A program made the position numbers and the translations under genes. The notes below the pieces were generated by a model. It was not told the DNA's origin. It did not search any database and saw nothing but the letters and a program-made list of their open reading frames with translations. Below, one piece after another: positions 56,451-64,000 of a DNA stretch of 64,000 nt; position 1 is the first letter of the stretch, and each line of letters opens with the position of its first letter. The DNA is taken from positions 62,001 through 126,000 of the forward strand of contig JAIEMT010000023.1 in NCBI GenBank assembly GCA_019751945.1, given 5' to 3'. This stretch comes from a bacterium (GTDB lineage Bacteria; Bdellovibrionota; UBA1018).

Positions 56451-57292
56451 TGAGTGCCTTCGAATGCAAAATTCCAGGAAAGTGGGTTTTAACGGGAGAA
56501 CACACCGTCCTTCGCGGTGGAACTGCGATTGCACTGCCCCACCCCGACTTCCATCTCAAGCTCAGCTTCTTACCTGGTCCAGAAGGATTGAAGATTGAAC
56601 CCGCCGAGGCCACCTTGGTAATTCAGGAAATTCTGGATGCGGCTCGACCCCATCTAGCGCCAGGGTTTTTGGATTCCTGCACAGGTACTCTAAAAATCCA
56701 GAGCACCATCCCACTGGGAGCAGGGCTGGGATCCTCAGCCGCACTCTGCGTAGCAGTTACTCGGTGGCTGACCCATCTGGGCGCCAAACTTCCTGAAAAT
56801 CCGTTTGAGTTCGCGAAGCGCCTGGAAGACCACTTTCATGGCAAGAGCAGCGGAATGGACATCGCCGTGACTTCTATTTCTAAACCGATCCTATTTAAGA
56901 TGGACCAACCCCCGGAAGCCCTGGGGTCTAAAAACCTACCTCGTTTCACTTTTCACGACACCGGGCTGAGAACCCGAACCAGCGGATGCGTGGCCAAAGT
57001 AGAAGCGTTTCGTTCGCAGGCCCCTCAGCGGGGAGCAGAAATCGACCACCTCATGATGCAGGCTACTGAGCAGGGTTTGGACGGCCTTCGAAAATTCGCC
57101 GAAGGACAAACGGACGCTGGCCTACAAGACCTGGCAGGTGCCATGCGCTCCGGCCAAAAATGTTTCTATGACTGGGATCTGGTCCCCAAAGCCGCCCGAG
57201 AACTCGAACAGAAGCTCCTGAAAGAGGGCGCCCTAGCTGTGAAGCTCACCGGAGCCGGCGGCGGCGGCTTTTTAGTTGCCCTCTGGGGCTAA
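56450..57292 (+). CDS. mvk: Mevalonate kinase
   Basis: 280 residues from the ATG at 56450, inside the mvaD stop. GKWVLTGEHTVLRGGTAIALP, the ATP loop PLGAGLGSSAALCVAV, the Asp in GKSSGMDIAV and the C-terminal KLTGAGGGGF are classic mevalonate kinase motifs. It phosphorylates mevalonate to mevalonate-5-phosphate. It closes the fni-mvaA-pmk-mvaD-mvk cluster; HMG-CoA synthase and thiolase are not in the window. Confidence 0.92.
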   Translation: MSAFECKIPGKWVLTGEHTVLRGGTAIALPHPDFHLKLSFLPGPEGLKIEPAEATLVIQEILDAARPHLAPGFLDSCTGTLKIQSTIPLGAGLGSSAALCVAVTRWLTHLGAKLPENPFEFAKRLEDHFHGKSSGMDIAVTSISKPILFKMDQPPEALGSKNLPRFTFHDTGLRTRTSGCVAKVEAFRSQAPQRGAEIDHLMMQATEQGLDGLRKFAEGQTDAGLQDLAGAMRSGQKCFYDWDLVPKAARELEQKLLKEGALAVKLTGAGGGGFLVALWG

Positions 57293-57305
57293 ATGATTCT
57301 ATAAG
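57276..57305 (+). promoter_or_regulatory. Candidate promoter of the rpsU-dnaG-rpoD operon
   Basis: TTGCCC (57276-57281) and TATAAG (57300-57305) are 18 bases apart, overlapping the end of mvk. The predicted start near 57311-57313 lies just before the first stem of the leader structure. Confidence 0.5.
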
Positions 57306-57310
57306 TCTAA

Positions 57311-57441
57311 GCCTTCGCTAAACAATCCGTAGGTCGTTCAGCCTACGACTTCACGGCCCGGAGGGCCGTTAGCGAACGCGCCGCTTTTTCTGATGCCAGG
57401 ATGGCCGAAGCAAAAAAGCGGATATAAAAGGAGGTGACTAT
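57311..57441 (+). promoter_or_regulatory. Structured 5' leader of rpsU (three-way junction plus hairpin)
   Basis: P1: CGCTA (57316-57320) pairs with TAGCG (57370-57374). Inside it, P2: CGTAGG (57328-57333) with CCTACG (57342-57347), and P3: ACGGCCC (57353-57359) with GGGCCGT (57363-57369). The P2 loop CGTTC (57335-57339) can pair with GAACG (57374-57378) just after P1, a possible pseudoknot. P4: CCGCTTTTT (57381-57389) with AAAAAGCGG (57413-57421) ends four bases before AAAGGAGGTGA. A ribosomal-protein autoregulatory leader is the best guess. Confidence 0.6.
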
Positions 57442-57642
57442 ATGCCTGGTATCGTAATTCGTGAGGGCGATTCATTCGAAGCAGCTCTCAAAAAATTTAA
57501 AAAGCAGTGTGAAAAAGCAGGCATCCTTTCGGAAATTCGCAAACGCGAGTCTTATGAAAAGCCCTCCGTGAAGCGAAAGAAGAAGGCTGCTGCTGCTCAG
57601 AAGCGCCTGACCAAGAAATCTAAGCCGTTCAAGAGCTTCTAA
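57442..57642 (+). CDS. rpsU: 30S ribosomal protein S21
   Basis: 66 residues. [38 protein letters not shown] followed by a Lys/Arg-rich tail is the S21 pattern. The ribosome-binding site AAAGGAGGTGA is a near-perfect match to the 16S 3' end. First gene of the macromolecular-synthesis operon. Confidence 0.97.
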   Translation: MPGIVIREGDSFEAALKKFKKQCEKAGILSEIRKRESYEKPSVKRKKKAAAAQKRLTKKSKPFKSF

Positions 57643-57668
57643 AATTTCATTAGCAAGAGGACTTCTCT

Positions 57669-58115
57669 ATGCCGACGATTAAGGAACGTCTTTCGGAGAC
57701 GATGAAGACTTCCATGAAGTCTGGGGACAAAGACACCCTGGGTTTCACACGGAACCTTCACGCCGCCATTCGAAAGAAGGAAATCGACGATCGCATTGAT
57801 TTGGACGATGCTGGCTGCCAAAAAATTATTAGTACTTTGGTAAAGCAACGCCAAGATTCGATCGAGCAATTCAAGCAGGGTGGACGCCAAGACCTCGTGG
57901 ACAAGGAAACCGCGGAGCTAAAATTTCTCCAAAGCTACTTGCCCGAAATGATGTCTGAGGCGGAAGTTCGCAAACTCGTCGACTGGGCTGTCACCGAAGC
58001 CAAGGCCACCGGTCCGAAGGACATGGGCGCTGTCATGAAACTCTTGATGCCCAAAACGCAAGGCCGTGCCGATGGAAAGCTCCTCAGCCAATTGGTCAAA
58101 GAAAAGCTGGGCTGA
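57669..58115 (+). CDS. yqeY: GatB/YqeY-domain protein
   Basis: 148 residues. TIKERLSETMKTSMKSGDKDTLGFTRNLHAAIRKKEID and FLQSYLPEMMSEAEV are typical of YqeY, an all-helical protein related to the C-terminal domain of GatB. It may bind tRNA or act in an amidotransferase context; function is not established. It commonly lies between rpsU and dnaG. AAGAGGA precedes the ATG. Confidence 0.92.
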   Translation: MPTIKERLSETMKTSMKSGDKDTLGFTRNLHAAIRKKEIDDRIDLDDAGCQKIISTLVKQRQDSIEQFKQGGRQDLVDKETAELKFLQSYLPEMMSEAEVRKLVDWAVTEAKATGPKDMGAVMKLLMPKTQGRADGKLLSQLVKEKLG

Positions 58116-58761
58116 TCTTCTAAAAAAATCAGTGCCGGAAGACTTTTATTCCCGCGAGACTTTGCAAGTCGCAAAGGACTTACTGGGAAAGCTCGTCGTC
58201 GTGCGCACAAAGCCCACTCAGAACTGGGGTGACGCGCGCGCGGGCGTCACGGTCTCGCGAATTGTTGAAACTGAGGCTTACCGAGCAGACGACCCGGCTT
58301 CGCATTCGTGCCGCGGGGAAACTCCGCGCAGCGCCATCATGTTTGGAGATCCGGGTAAGGCTTACATTTACTTTATTTATGGAATGTACGAGATGCTCAA
58401 TTTCGTAACGGAACCTCGGGGTTATGCCGGCGCCGTCCTGATCCGTGCGGTGGAACCCGTCTACGGCGAAACGCTGATGACCAAGCGCCGCCAATCCAGT
58501 GCGACAAAGACTTCTAGAACGGGCCTTACCAACGGCCCAGGGCGCCTGACGCAAGCGCTGGGAATAAAAATGGCTCATAAGGGGGAGTCGCTTTGGGGGC
58601 CCACCTTCTATGTGATAGACGATGGGATTCGGCCAAATGCGATGGATTCGTCTCCTCGAGTCGGGATCCGCGTCGCCACTGATAAGTATTGGAGGTTTTT
58701 TGTCCCAGGGAATCCTTACGTCAGCAAATGCCGTGAGAACTCTCTGAGCAAGCCGGTATGA
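58072..58761 (+). CDS. mpg: DNA-3-methyladenine glycosylase (AAG/MPG family)
   Basis: 229 residues from the ATG at 58072 (AAGG upstream), overlapping yqeY by 44 bases. GTG at 58132 is closer to where homologues begin. FYSRETLQVAKDLLGKLVV, the catalytic Glu region VETEAYRADDPASHS, YFIYGMYEMLNFVTEP and RVGIRVATDKYWRFFVPGNPYVS are diagnostic. It excises alkylated purines by flipping them into the active site. Its place between yqeY and dnaG is unusual. Confidence 0.9.
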   Translation: MESSSANWSKKSWADLLKKSVPEDFYSRETLQVAKDLLGKLVVVRTKPTQNWGDARAGVTVSRIVETEAYRADDPASHSCRGETPRSAIMFGDPGKAYIYFIYGMYEMLNFVTEPRGYAGAVLIRAVEPVYGETLMTKRRQSSATKTSRTGLTNGPGRLTQALGIKMAHKGESLWGPTFYVIDDGIRPNAMDSSPRVGIRVATDKYWRFFVPGNPYVSKCRENSLSKPV

Positions 58762-60623
58762 AAGCACCAGCAGCCCTGCTCCAAAAAATTCGAGACGCCG
58801 TCAACATCGTCGAAGTCGTGGGCGAGCATGTGGTTCTGCGCAAAGCCGGCTCGAATCACGTCGGGCTCTGTCCATTTCACTCGGAGCGCTCACCGTCATT
58901 CAGCGTCAGCGAAAACAAGCAGCTCTATCACTGCTACGGCTGCAAAAAAGGCGGCGACCTCTTTTCTTTCGTCATGGAAATGCACGGACTGAGCTTTCCA
59001 GAGGCCATCGAAGAACTCGCTGATCGTGCCAAAGTTGCACTCCCCAAAGATTGGAGCTCTGAAGGAGGCGAAAAACGCGAAGTTCAGCGCGAAAAGAACG
59101 AAACCGCCTTTCGCCTGAATCGTTTTGCTGCTGCCTTCTACCACCGTTGTTTAATGCAAGAATCTCCTGGTATGGATTATTTGAAGTCCCGCGGGGTCAC
59201 CCCGGAATTGATTCAATCTTTTTACATCGGCTGGAGCCCTACGACGTGGGACTCCCTGGCTAAGCACTTCATTCAATCCAAGGCACCGCTTCCTGTGGCC
59301 CAAGAGTTGGGCCTCATTCGCACCTCAACGAAACAAGTGAGCGGCGGCTCGGGTTATTTTGACCTCTTCAGAGGCCGCGTCCTTTTTCCCATTCTGAATC
59401 TCCGCGGAAAAGTGGTGGGCTTCGGAGGCCGTCTCCTCGGTGGAGACGAAGGTCCAAAGTATTTAAACTCCAATGAGTCGACCCTCTTTCACAAAAGCAA
59501 AGTGGTGTTCGGCCTTTTTCAGGCCCAAAAACACATTCGCGAGAAGAACGAAGTCATTTTGGTGGAAGGCTACTTCGATGTTCTGGCCCTTCATGCGGCT
59601 GGATTTGAAAATGCGGTGGCCACTTGCGGAACGGCACTCACGCCCGACCACCTGCAACTCTTCCGACGGCTCTGTGATCGCGTCGTCATCCTCTTCGACG
59701 GGGACGCGGCGGGTATTTCTGCCACCGAACGCGCCATGGAAATCGGGTTGCAACAGGGAATGGTCCTCTATGGAGCCACTCTCCCTGCTGGCCTGGACCC
59801 GGATGAGTTGGTGCTGGAAGAAGCCACGGCTCCTGGCGCCCCCTCCGGCAAAGAGCGTCTGGGACGCATCTTGGGGAGTACCAAGCCCATCCTGGATGAA
59901 CGAATTGCGGCTCTGGTGGAAGAAGCAGGAAAGGGCGCTGAAGAAAAAACCAAAAGCGTAAAAACTATCGCGGCTTGGCTTTCGAAATTCACCGACCCCG
60001 TGGGGCGAGAGATCCGAGTTCAGCAGCTCCAAAAGCAGCTTGGCGTGGACCCGCGACTTTTGGGACAGGCCATTCAACAGACCGCCGTCAAATCCAAAGT
60101 CCCAGCACCCAAACCCATGCCCACCCGGCCAGCTCCCCGAATGGCCCCACCCAAGCCTCTCTCTGAGAACGATCGAACTCTTCTCTTTGCCCTAGGGAAG
60201 GGGGGCGACTACTCCCGAATTTTGTCTGACGCAAGGGGCAAACTGCCACCAGAAGTGCCATTTTCTGACCTCTTCGATGCCCCTATTGCTCAGGAATTCG
60301 TAAAGATGGCGACGATCACTCCGGGATATTTAGAAAAGCTGAGGCAAGTACCTGACCAAGCTCTCGACGTAGATCCTCAAATCCAGAGACTTTTAGTGGA
60401 AGCTCAGATGACCGAACCCCCTGCTATCCAAATTGAAAAAGTGCAGCCCGCATTATTACAGGCGATTCGTCGGGTTTGGGCACGTTTCTCGCAGCGAATG
60501 AAGATAGAACTCGTCAAGGCGGAAGCCGCTAAGGACGTACTTTTGCAAGAGAAGTTGTCGAAAGAATACCTTGACGTTCAGCGCAAAATGAAGGAATTTA
60601 ACGGATTCTATGACAAAGAATAA
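58758..60623 (+). CDS. dnaG: DNA primase
   Basis: 621 residues. The N-terminal zinc finger is [11 protein letters not shown]...[11 protein letters not shown], followed by the RNA-polymerase core and a TOPRIM domain with the catalytic Glu in [12 protein letters not shown] and DGDAAG. The C-terminal part (after about 440) is the helicase-binding region, less conserved. It makes primers for lagging-strand synthesis. It overlaps mpg by ATGA and rpoD by 14 bases. Confidence 0.97.
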   Translation: MKAPAALLQKIRDAVNIVEVVGEHVVLRKAGSNHVGLCPFHSERSPSFSVSENKQLYHCYGCKKGGDLFSFVMEMHGLSFPEAIEELADRAKVALPKDWSSEGGEKREVQREKNETAFRLNRFAAAFYHRCLMQESPGMDYLKSRGVTPELIQSFYIGWSPTTWDSLAKHFIQSKAPLPVAQELGLIRTSTKQVSGGSGYFDLFRGRVLFPILNLRGKVVGFGGRLLGGDEGPKYLNSNESTLFHKSKVVFGLFQAQKHIREKNEVILVEGYFDVLALHAAGFENAVATCGTALTPDHLQLFRRLCDRVVILFDGDAAGISATERAMEIGLQQGMVLYGATLPAGLDPDELVLEEATAPGAPSGKERLGRILGSTKPILDERIAALVEEAGKGAEEKTKSVKTIAAWLSKFTDPVGREIRVQQLQKQLGVDPRLLGQAIQQTAVKSKVPAPKPMPTRPAPRMAPPKPLSENDRTLLFALGKGGDYSRILSDARGKLPPEVPFSDLFDAPIAQEFVKMATITPGYLEKLRQVPDQALDVDPQIQRLLVEAQMTEPPAIQIEKVQPALLQAIRRVWARFSQRMKIELVKAEAAKDVLLQEKLSKEYLDVQRKMKEFNGFYDKE

Positions 60624-62475
60624 GGACGCTGGTTCGTCCTCAAACTCCTCTCAGACTGGGCAGCCTCACGCAAAAAAAATGACCGGGGCTGATCTCGAAA
60701 AATCCAAAGAGATTAAAAAACTTCTCGATATGGGGGTCCAACGTGGCTTCCTGACGTTCGAAGAAGTCAACGAATTGCTCCCGCCTGAAATTATCTCGTC
60801 GGACTCCATCGACGACATCATGAACTTGCTCGGTGAAAACGAGATCGAAGTTCTAGATACCACCAAGCGTCCGCGCGAAGCCGATGATGAAGAGTCCGAA
60901 GAGGCTCCTATCACCGCAAGCGGAATGACCGGTGCGACTGAAGACGGGGAAGAAAAAGAAGCTCCCGCTGCTGACTTTGCTCGCGGCGCCGACCCTGTAA
61001 AACTTTACTTGAAGAAGATGGGAAGCGTTTCGCTCCTCACTCGCGAAGGCGAAGTGGAAATCGCCAAACGCATCGAAGAAGGCGAAATCGAGATTCTCCG
61101 TGCCTTGCTTGCCTCCAAGCTCGGCACTCTGGCTATCGTGGAACTTGGCGAACGCCTCGAAAGCGCTCGTACCAAGGTCAAAGATGTCATCCGCGGTGTG
61201 GATGAAGAAATTTCTCCTGACGACGAAAAAAATTACTTAGAAAAAGTTCTGGCTGCCATTTCCAAAGTGAAAGCTCTCGTGGGCTATCAGGAAAAAATGG
61301 CCGAAAAGCTTCACGGCAAAGAAGCCAAGAAAGTTCCGCAAAAAGAGAAGGAAAGAATCCTGGTTGAAATTCGCAAACGCGAACGCCAGGTTGAAAACGC
61401 CTTTCAAAATGTCGCCTTTAACCGCAAAACCATCAATGCCCTTTCGATTCGAATCAAAGGCTACTGGGGTCGGGCGAAAGACTACCTCGACGAACGTAAA
61501 AAGATTTATGACTTCTTAGGAATTAAAGAAGCGAAGCAGATGCGTGAACTCGTGAAAGAGTTCAGAAAGGGCCCCGAGGCTCAACCAGCGCTCTGCAAAG
61601 AATACGACGTTAGCCCGCAAAAACTGGCTCAACTCGTTCAATCGGAAGACGACTTAGAAAAGAAGGTCGAAAAGCTCGAAGAAGAAGCGGGAATTTCGAT
61701 GGATGAAGTTCGTCGTATTCACGACACGCTCACCATCGGTGAACGTAAAGCGGACATCGCGAAGAGCGAGTTGGTCGAAGCCAACCTCCGTCTCGTGGTT
61801 TCGATCGCAAAAAAATATACCAATCGCGGCCTGCAATTCTTGGATTTGATCCAAGAAGGCAACATCGGCTTGATGAAAGCAGTCGATAAGTTCGAATACC
61901 GCCGCGGTTATAAGTTCTCGACGTACGCAACCTGGTGGATTCGCCAGGCCATCACTCGCGCTATTGCCGACCAAGCCCGCACCATTCGTATTCCGGTGCA
62001 CATGATTGAGACGATCAACAAACTCATTCGGACTTCGCGCTTGCTCGTTCAACAGCTCGGTCGTGAACCCACCCCCGAAGAAATCGCTTCGAAGATGGAG
62101 TTGCCGGTCGATAAGGTTCGCAAAGTTCTCAAGATCGCCAAAGAGCCGATTTCTCTCGAAACCCCCATCGGTGAAGAGGAAGATTCGTATTTGGGCGACT
62201 TCATCGAAGACAAGAAGATCATCAATCCGGCCGATGCCGTAATGAATATCAACCTGTCTGAGCAGACCCGCAAAGTGCTGGCAACCCTCACTCCTCGTGA
62301 AGAGAAGGTTCTACGCATGCGCTTCGGTATCGGCGAAAAATCTGACCACACTTTGGAAGAAGTGGGTCAGGACTTCTTCGTTACCCGAGAGCGTATTCGT
62401 CAGATCGAGGCGAAGGCACTTCGCAAGCTTCGCCATCCTTCGCGCGCAAAGCTGCTCAAAGCATTCGTCGACTAA
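60610..62475 (+). CDS. rpoD: Primary RNA polymerase sigma factor (sigma-70)
   Basis: 621 residues. Region 1.1 ([23 protein letters not shown]), a long non-conserved helical insertion (about 140-380), region 2 ([33 protein letters not shown] and [20 protein letters not shown]), region 3 and region 4.2 ([31 protein letters not shown]) are intact. It directs housekeeping transcription. Last gene of the rpsU operon. Confidence 0.98.
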   Translation: MTKNKDAGSSSNSSQTGQPHAKKMTGADLEKSKEIKKLLDMGVQRGFLTFEEVNELLPPEIISSDSIDDIMNLLGENEIEVLDTTKRPREADDEESEEAPITASGMTGATEDGEEKEAPAADFARGADPVKLYLKKMGSVSLLTREGEVEIAKRIEEGEIEILRALLASKLGTLAIVELGERLESARTKVKDVIRGVDEEISPDDEKNYLEKVLAAISKVKALVGYQEKMAEKLHGKEAKKVPQKEKERILVEIRKRERQVENAFQNVAFNRKTINALSIRIKGYWGRAKDYLDERKKIYDFLGIKEAKQMRELVKEFRKGPEAQPALCKEYDVSPQKLAQLVQSEDDLEKKVEKLEEEAGISMDEVRRIHDTLTIGERKADIAKSELVEANLRLVVSIAKKYTNRGLQFLDLIQEGNIGLMKAVDKFEYRRGYKFSTYATWWIRQAITRAIADQARTIRIPVHMIETINKLIRTSRLLVQQLGREPTPEEIASKMELPVDKVRKVLKIAKEPISLETPIGEEEDSYLGDFIEDKKIINPADAVMNINLSEQTRKVLATLTPREEKVLRMRFGIGEKSDHTLEEVGQDFFVTRERIRQIEAKALRKLRHPSRAKLLKAFVD

Positions 62476-62503
62476 CTTCCGCTAGTGATTAATTCTACGA
62501 AGC

Positions 62504-63142
62504 GTGTATAACGGGCTTGTGAGGAGTCACTGGTTCATCATTACACTAGTGTTGTTCATTTACGCCTTCATCGGTGCCTCTGAAAGTGCGCGCGCCGAAT
62601 CCTCCCTCATGGCGAAGGGATCCGTCGGATTTACCGAACCCCAGGTGAGAAACTGGAAGTCCGAATACACGGGCCAACTTTCTTACGGCGCAGGATTGAC
62701 CTACGAACTCCAGCTCGGAAAAGTGGTCGGTATCGAGATTGGGGCCGAATACTTTACCCGAAAATTTATTGAACTGAGCTCGGGCGCAGTGATGGAGCTA
62801 AAATCCGTGCGAGTCCCGGTACAATTCAAGGGACACCTGAATCGATGGATGTCTTTGGGTGGCGGCGTATTTGCCGACTACACTTTGGGAGATATTTCTT
62901 ATAACTCCGGCCCCGTCAGCTTGTTCAGCTATGGGATTAGCCCCTGGAACTACGGCTGGATTGCCGACTTCACCACCCAGATGTGGTTGGGAGCTACGAG
63001 TGCCGTTTACCTTCAAGGCCGCTATTTTCAGGGCGTCAGAAATCTGTCAGACCTGGGCGGGATATCTGAATTCAAATATAGGGACTATCAGCTGTCTTTA
63101 GGCTTCCAGCTTGTCTTAGCGGGAAAAGGCTTGTCGCGTTAG
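62504..63142 (+). CDS. Outer-membrane beta-barrel protein
   Basis: 212 residues from a GTG; another GTG at 62519 would give a tighter signal peptide. Signal: SHWFIITLVLFIYAFIGASESARA, cleavage before ESSL. The mature part shows eight or so alternating strands (GVGIEIGAEYFTRKF, VRVPVQFKGHL, GVFADYTLGD, YRDYQLSLGFQLVLA), typical of a small OmpA/OMP_b-brl barrel. Function is unknown. Confidence 0.72.
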   Translation: MYNGLVRSHWFIITLVLFIYAFIGASESARAESSLMAKGSVGFTEPQVRNWKSEYTGQLSYGAGLTYELQLGKVVGIEIGAEYFTRKFIELSSGAVMELKSVRVPVQFKGHLNRWMSLGGGVFADYTLGDISYNSGPVSLFSYGISPWNYGWIADFTTQMWLGATSAVYLQGRYFQGVRNLSDLGGISEFKYRDYQLSLGFQLVLAGKGLSR

Positions 63143-63202
63143 AAAAAGCAATTCATACTGATTGCGAAGGTGTGAGCGGAGATTTCTTCGAAGGAGAAGG
63201 AA

Positions 63203-63676
63203 ATGAGAAATCTCGTACTCGCTAGTGTATCTGTTTTGTTCTTAAGCACTCCCAGCGCATTCGCCTCCGGCGATTGGATCGTATCCGGCAGCACTCAGGC
63301 TGCCCTCGATATCCAAACAGGAGCCGCTACTAATACGACAACCTATTCTGCAGGAATCAAAGTCGGTCATGGCTTAGGAAGCATGATGGAATTTTTGGTC
63401 GGCTTGAACTACGGCAAAACCGCCCTCACTTCGACCTGGAGTTTGGAAGGGGATCTGCTCTTTGTCTTCGGGCCGCATAACAACGGCTTCGTACTCGGCG
63501 GATTTTACGGTCGCGACAACAGTGATGTCGACACTTACGGCGGCATCGTCGGAAAGCGCTTTGCGATCGGAAGTCAGATTGCTTACGACCCAGATGTCCG
63601 CGTGAAGATGAGCTCGACCGCAGGAGCAGGCACGCACATCGTCGTGACTCCACTTCAGTTCACCTTGTTCCTATAA
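63203..63676 (+). CDS. Small outer-membrane beta-barrel protein
   Basis: 157 residues with a signal peptide (VLASVSVLFLSTPSAFA) and a strong GAAGGAGAAGG ribosome-binding site. Alternating strands and Gly/Asn turns end in LQFTLFL, suggesting a small barrel inserted by the BAM complex. Function is unknown. It lies between another barrel gene and the tRNA. Confidence 0.7.
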   Translation: MRNLVLASVSVLFLSTPSAFASGDWIVSGSTQAALDIQTGAATNTTTYSAGIKVGHGLGSMMEFLVGLNYGKTALTSTWSLEGDLLFVFGPHNNGFVLGGFYGRDNSDVDTYGGIVGKRFAIGSQIAYDPDVRVKMSSTAGAGTHIVVTPLQFTLFL

Positions 63677-63701
63677 AGCTGCAGTGGTAGTTTGCAGGAG
63701 T

Positions 63702-63778
63702 GCGCCCTTAGCTCAGCTGGTTAGAGCAGTCCGCTCATAACGGATTGGTCCCAGGTTCAAGTCCTGGAGGGCGCACCA
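63702..63778 (+). tRNA. tRNA with anticodon CAU, probably tRNA-Ile2 (lysidine type)
   Basis: Complete cloverleaf including encoded CCA: acceptor GCGCCCT/AGGGCGC, D-arm GCTC...GAGC, anticodon stem GTCCG/CGGAT with loop CTCATAA, T-arm CCAGG/CCTGG with TTCAAGT. Body and loop sequences (TTAGCTCAG, TTGGTC) resemble the minor isoleucine tRNA, where C34 is changed to lysidine by TilS. The acceptor C4-G69 and C5-G68 pairs support this over elongator methionine. Initiator tRNA is excluded because position 1 pairs. Confidence 0.75.
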
Positions 63779-63918
63779 CTCTCCCCTCTCTAAGTTTTTT
63801 CTTTCCCAACCAGCCCGGGCAAGCGTCCTTGCTCCTATCGCCTCCCTTCGTGGTCGGCTCTTTTAGGTCTGGCTGGGAAAGAAAAAACTTAGAGAGGGGA
63901 GAGTGGTGCGCCCTCCAG
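63764..63918. repeat. Perfect 45-bp inverted repeat with its left arm in the tRNA 3' end
   Basis: Bases 63764-63808 are the exact reverse complement of 63874-63918, with a 65-base spacer that contains a small GCAAG/CTTGC hairpin. The left arm includes the last 15 bases of the tRNA (T-arm 3' strand, acceptor 3' strand and CCA) and 30 bases beyond it. The RNA would form a very stable stem competing with the tRNA fold. Confidence 0.85.
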
Positions 63919-63962
63919 CTGCGTGGGGGGTCTTTTCTGGTTGAAGATGGTAGGATTCTGGG

Positions 63963-64000
63963 ATGAGTGGAATAATTCTATCTGGGCTGAGCATCGGACT
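63963..64000 (+). CDS. Possible start of a CDS, cut by the right edge
   Basis: An ATG at 63963 with AGGA eight bases upstream opens a frame (MSGIILSGLSIG) to the window end. Twelve residues are too few to identify a protein. Confidence 0.3.
   Translation, partial: MSGIILSGLSIG

Noticed and set aside
57353-57374. P3 hairpin after the mevalonate operon as an intrinsic terminator
   Set aside because: No U-tract follows; the bases after it instead close stem P1 of the leader.
63702-63918. tRNA-adjacent repeat as an integrated-element att site
   Set aside because: The copy is inverted, only 65 bases away, and no integrase or mobile gene is visible.
63745-63966. Plus-strand open frame of 73 codons after the tRNA anticodon
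   Set aside because: It starts inside the tRNA and runs through both arms of the inverted repeat; codon content follows the repeat, not a protein.

Overview
The window reads as a dense, ordinary bacterial chromosome segment from a Gram-negative, outer-membrane-bearing, probably flagellated organism. It carries Kdo synthesis (kdsB, kdsA, kdsC), LPS export (lptB and an lptC-lptA-like fusion), outer-membrane beta-barrels, a bactofilin, a FliL-like protein, sigma-54 and a c-di-GMP cyclase. It also has a complete lower mevalonate pathway, which is rare in Gram-negatives, plus a FrzS/AglZ-like pseudo-receiver coiled-coil protein and a Gld-type ABC module. By general knowledge this mix fits Bdellovibrionota or a related former deltaproteobacterial lineage best. 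That is an inference from gene content, not a phylogeny. No phage, insertion sequence or CRISPR array was seen.

Layout. 1-9.5 kb: a CHASE2 protein running off the left edge, a small secreted protein, a class A bifunctional PBP, an outer-membrane protein, and a MASE1-PAS-PAS-GAF histidine kinase overlapping a stand-alone receiver. 9.6-17.2 kb: FliL-like protein, alanine dehydrogenase, MBL-fold hydrolase, SDR epimerase, a paired active/inactive M16 peptidase couple, bactofilin with a membrane partner. 17.3-21.8 kb: pseudo-receiver coiled-coil protein, receiver-GGDEF cyclase and metallophosphoesterase on one strand. 21.8-29.6 kb: kdsB-pyrG-kdsA-kdsC-proC, then A-type Fe-S carrier, ferredoxin, oppA-like protein and a two-gene MaoC hydratase pair. 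29.6-35.7 kb (minus strand): small lipoprotein, tdk, upp-like, hpt, GHMP kinase, DUF429-like protein, oppB, oppC, nearly all overlapping. 35.7-43.6 kb (minus): HExxH metallopeptidase-like protein, then a Gld-type ABC/YIP1 block and NrnA. 43.6-48.1 kb: small hypothetical, RimK and several exported proteins. 48.1-52.0 kb (minus): hpf, rpoN, lptB, lptC/A. 52.1-57.3 kb: fni-mvaA-pmk-mvaD-mvk. 57.3-62.5 kb: the macromolecular-synthesis operon rpsU-yqeY-mpg-dnaG-rpoD. 62.5-64 kb: two beta-barrels and a CAU-anticodon tRNA.

Genes mostly run in translationally coupled operons (ATGA, TAATG and GTGA overlaps). Several convergent pairs abut or overlap at their stop codons, leaving no terminator space.

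Most unusual non-coding signals: (1) the 5' leader of rpsU, where a predicted promoter start falls just before a compact three-way junction with a possible pseudoknot, followed by a second hairpin next to the Shine-Dalgarno; (2) a perfect 45-bp inverted repeat whose left arm begins inside the 3' end of the tRNA; (3) a perfect hairpin touching the tdk start codon; (4) a perfect hairpin that contains both stop codons of a convergent pair; (5) an inverted repeat overlapping the promoter of the Fe-S carrier gene.
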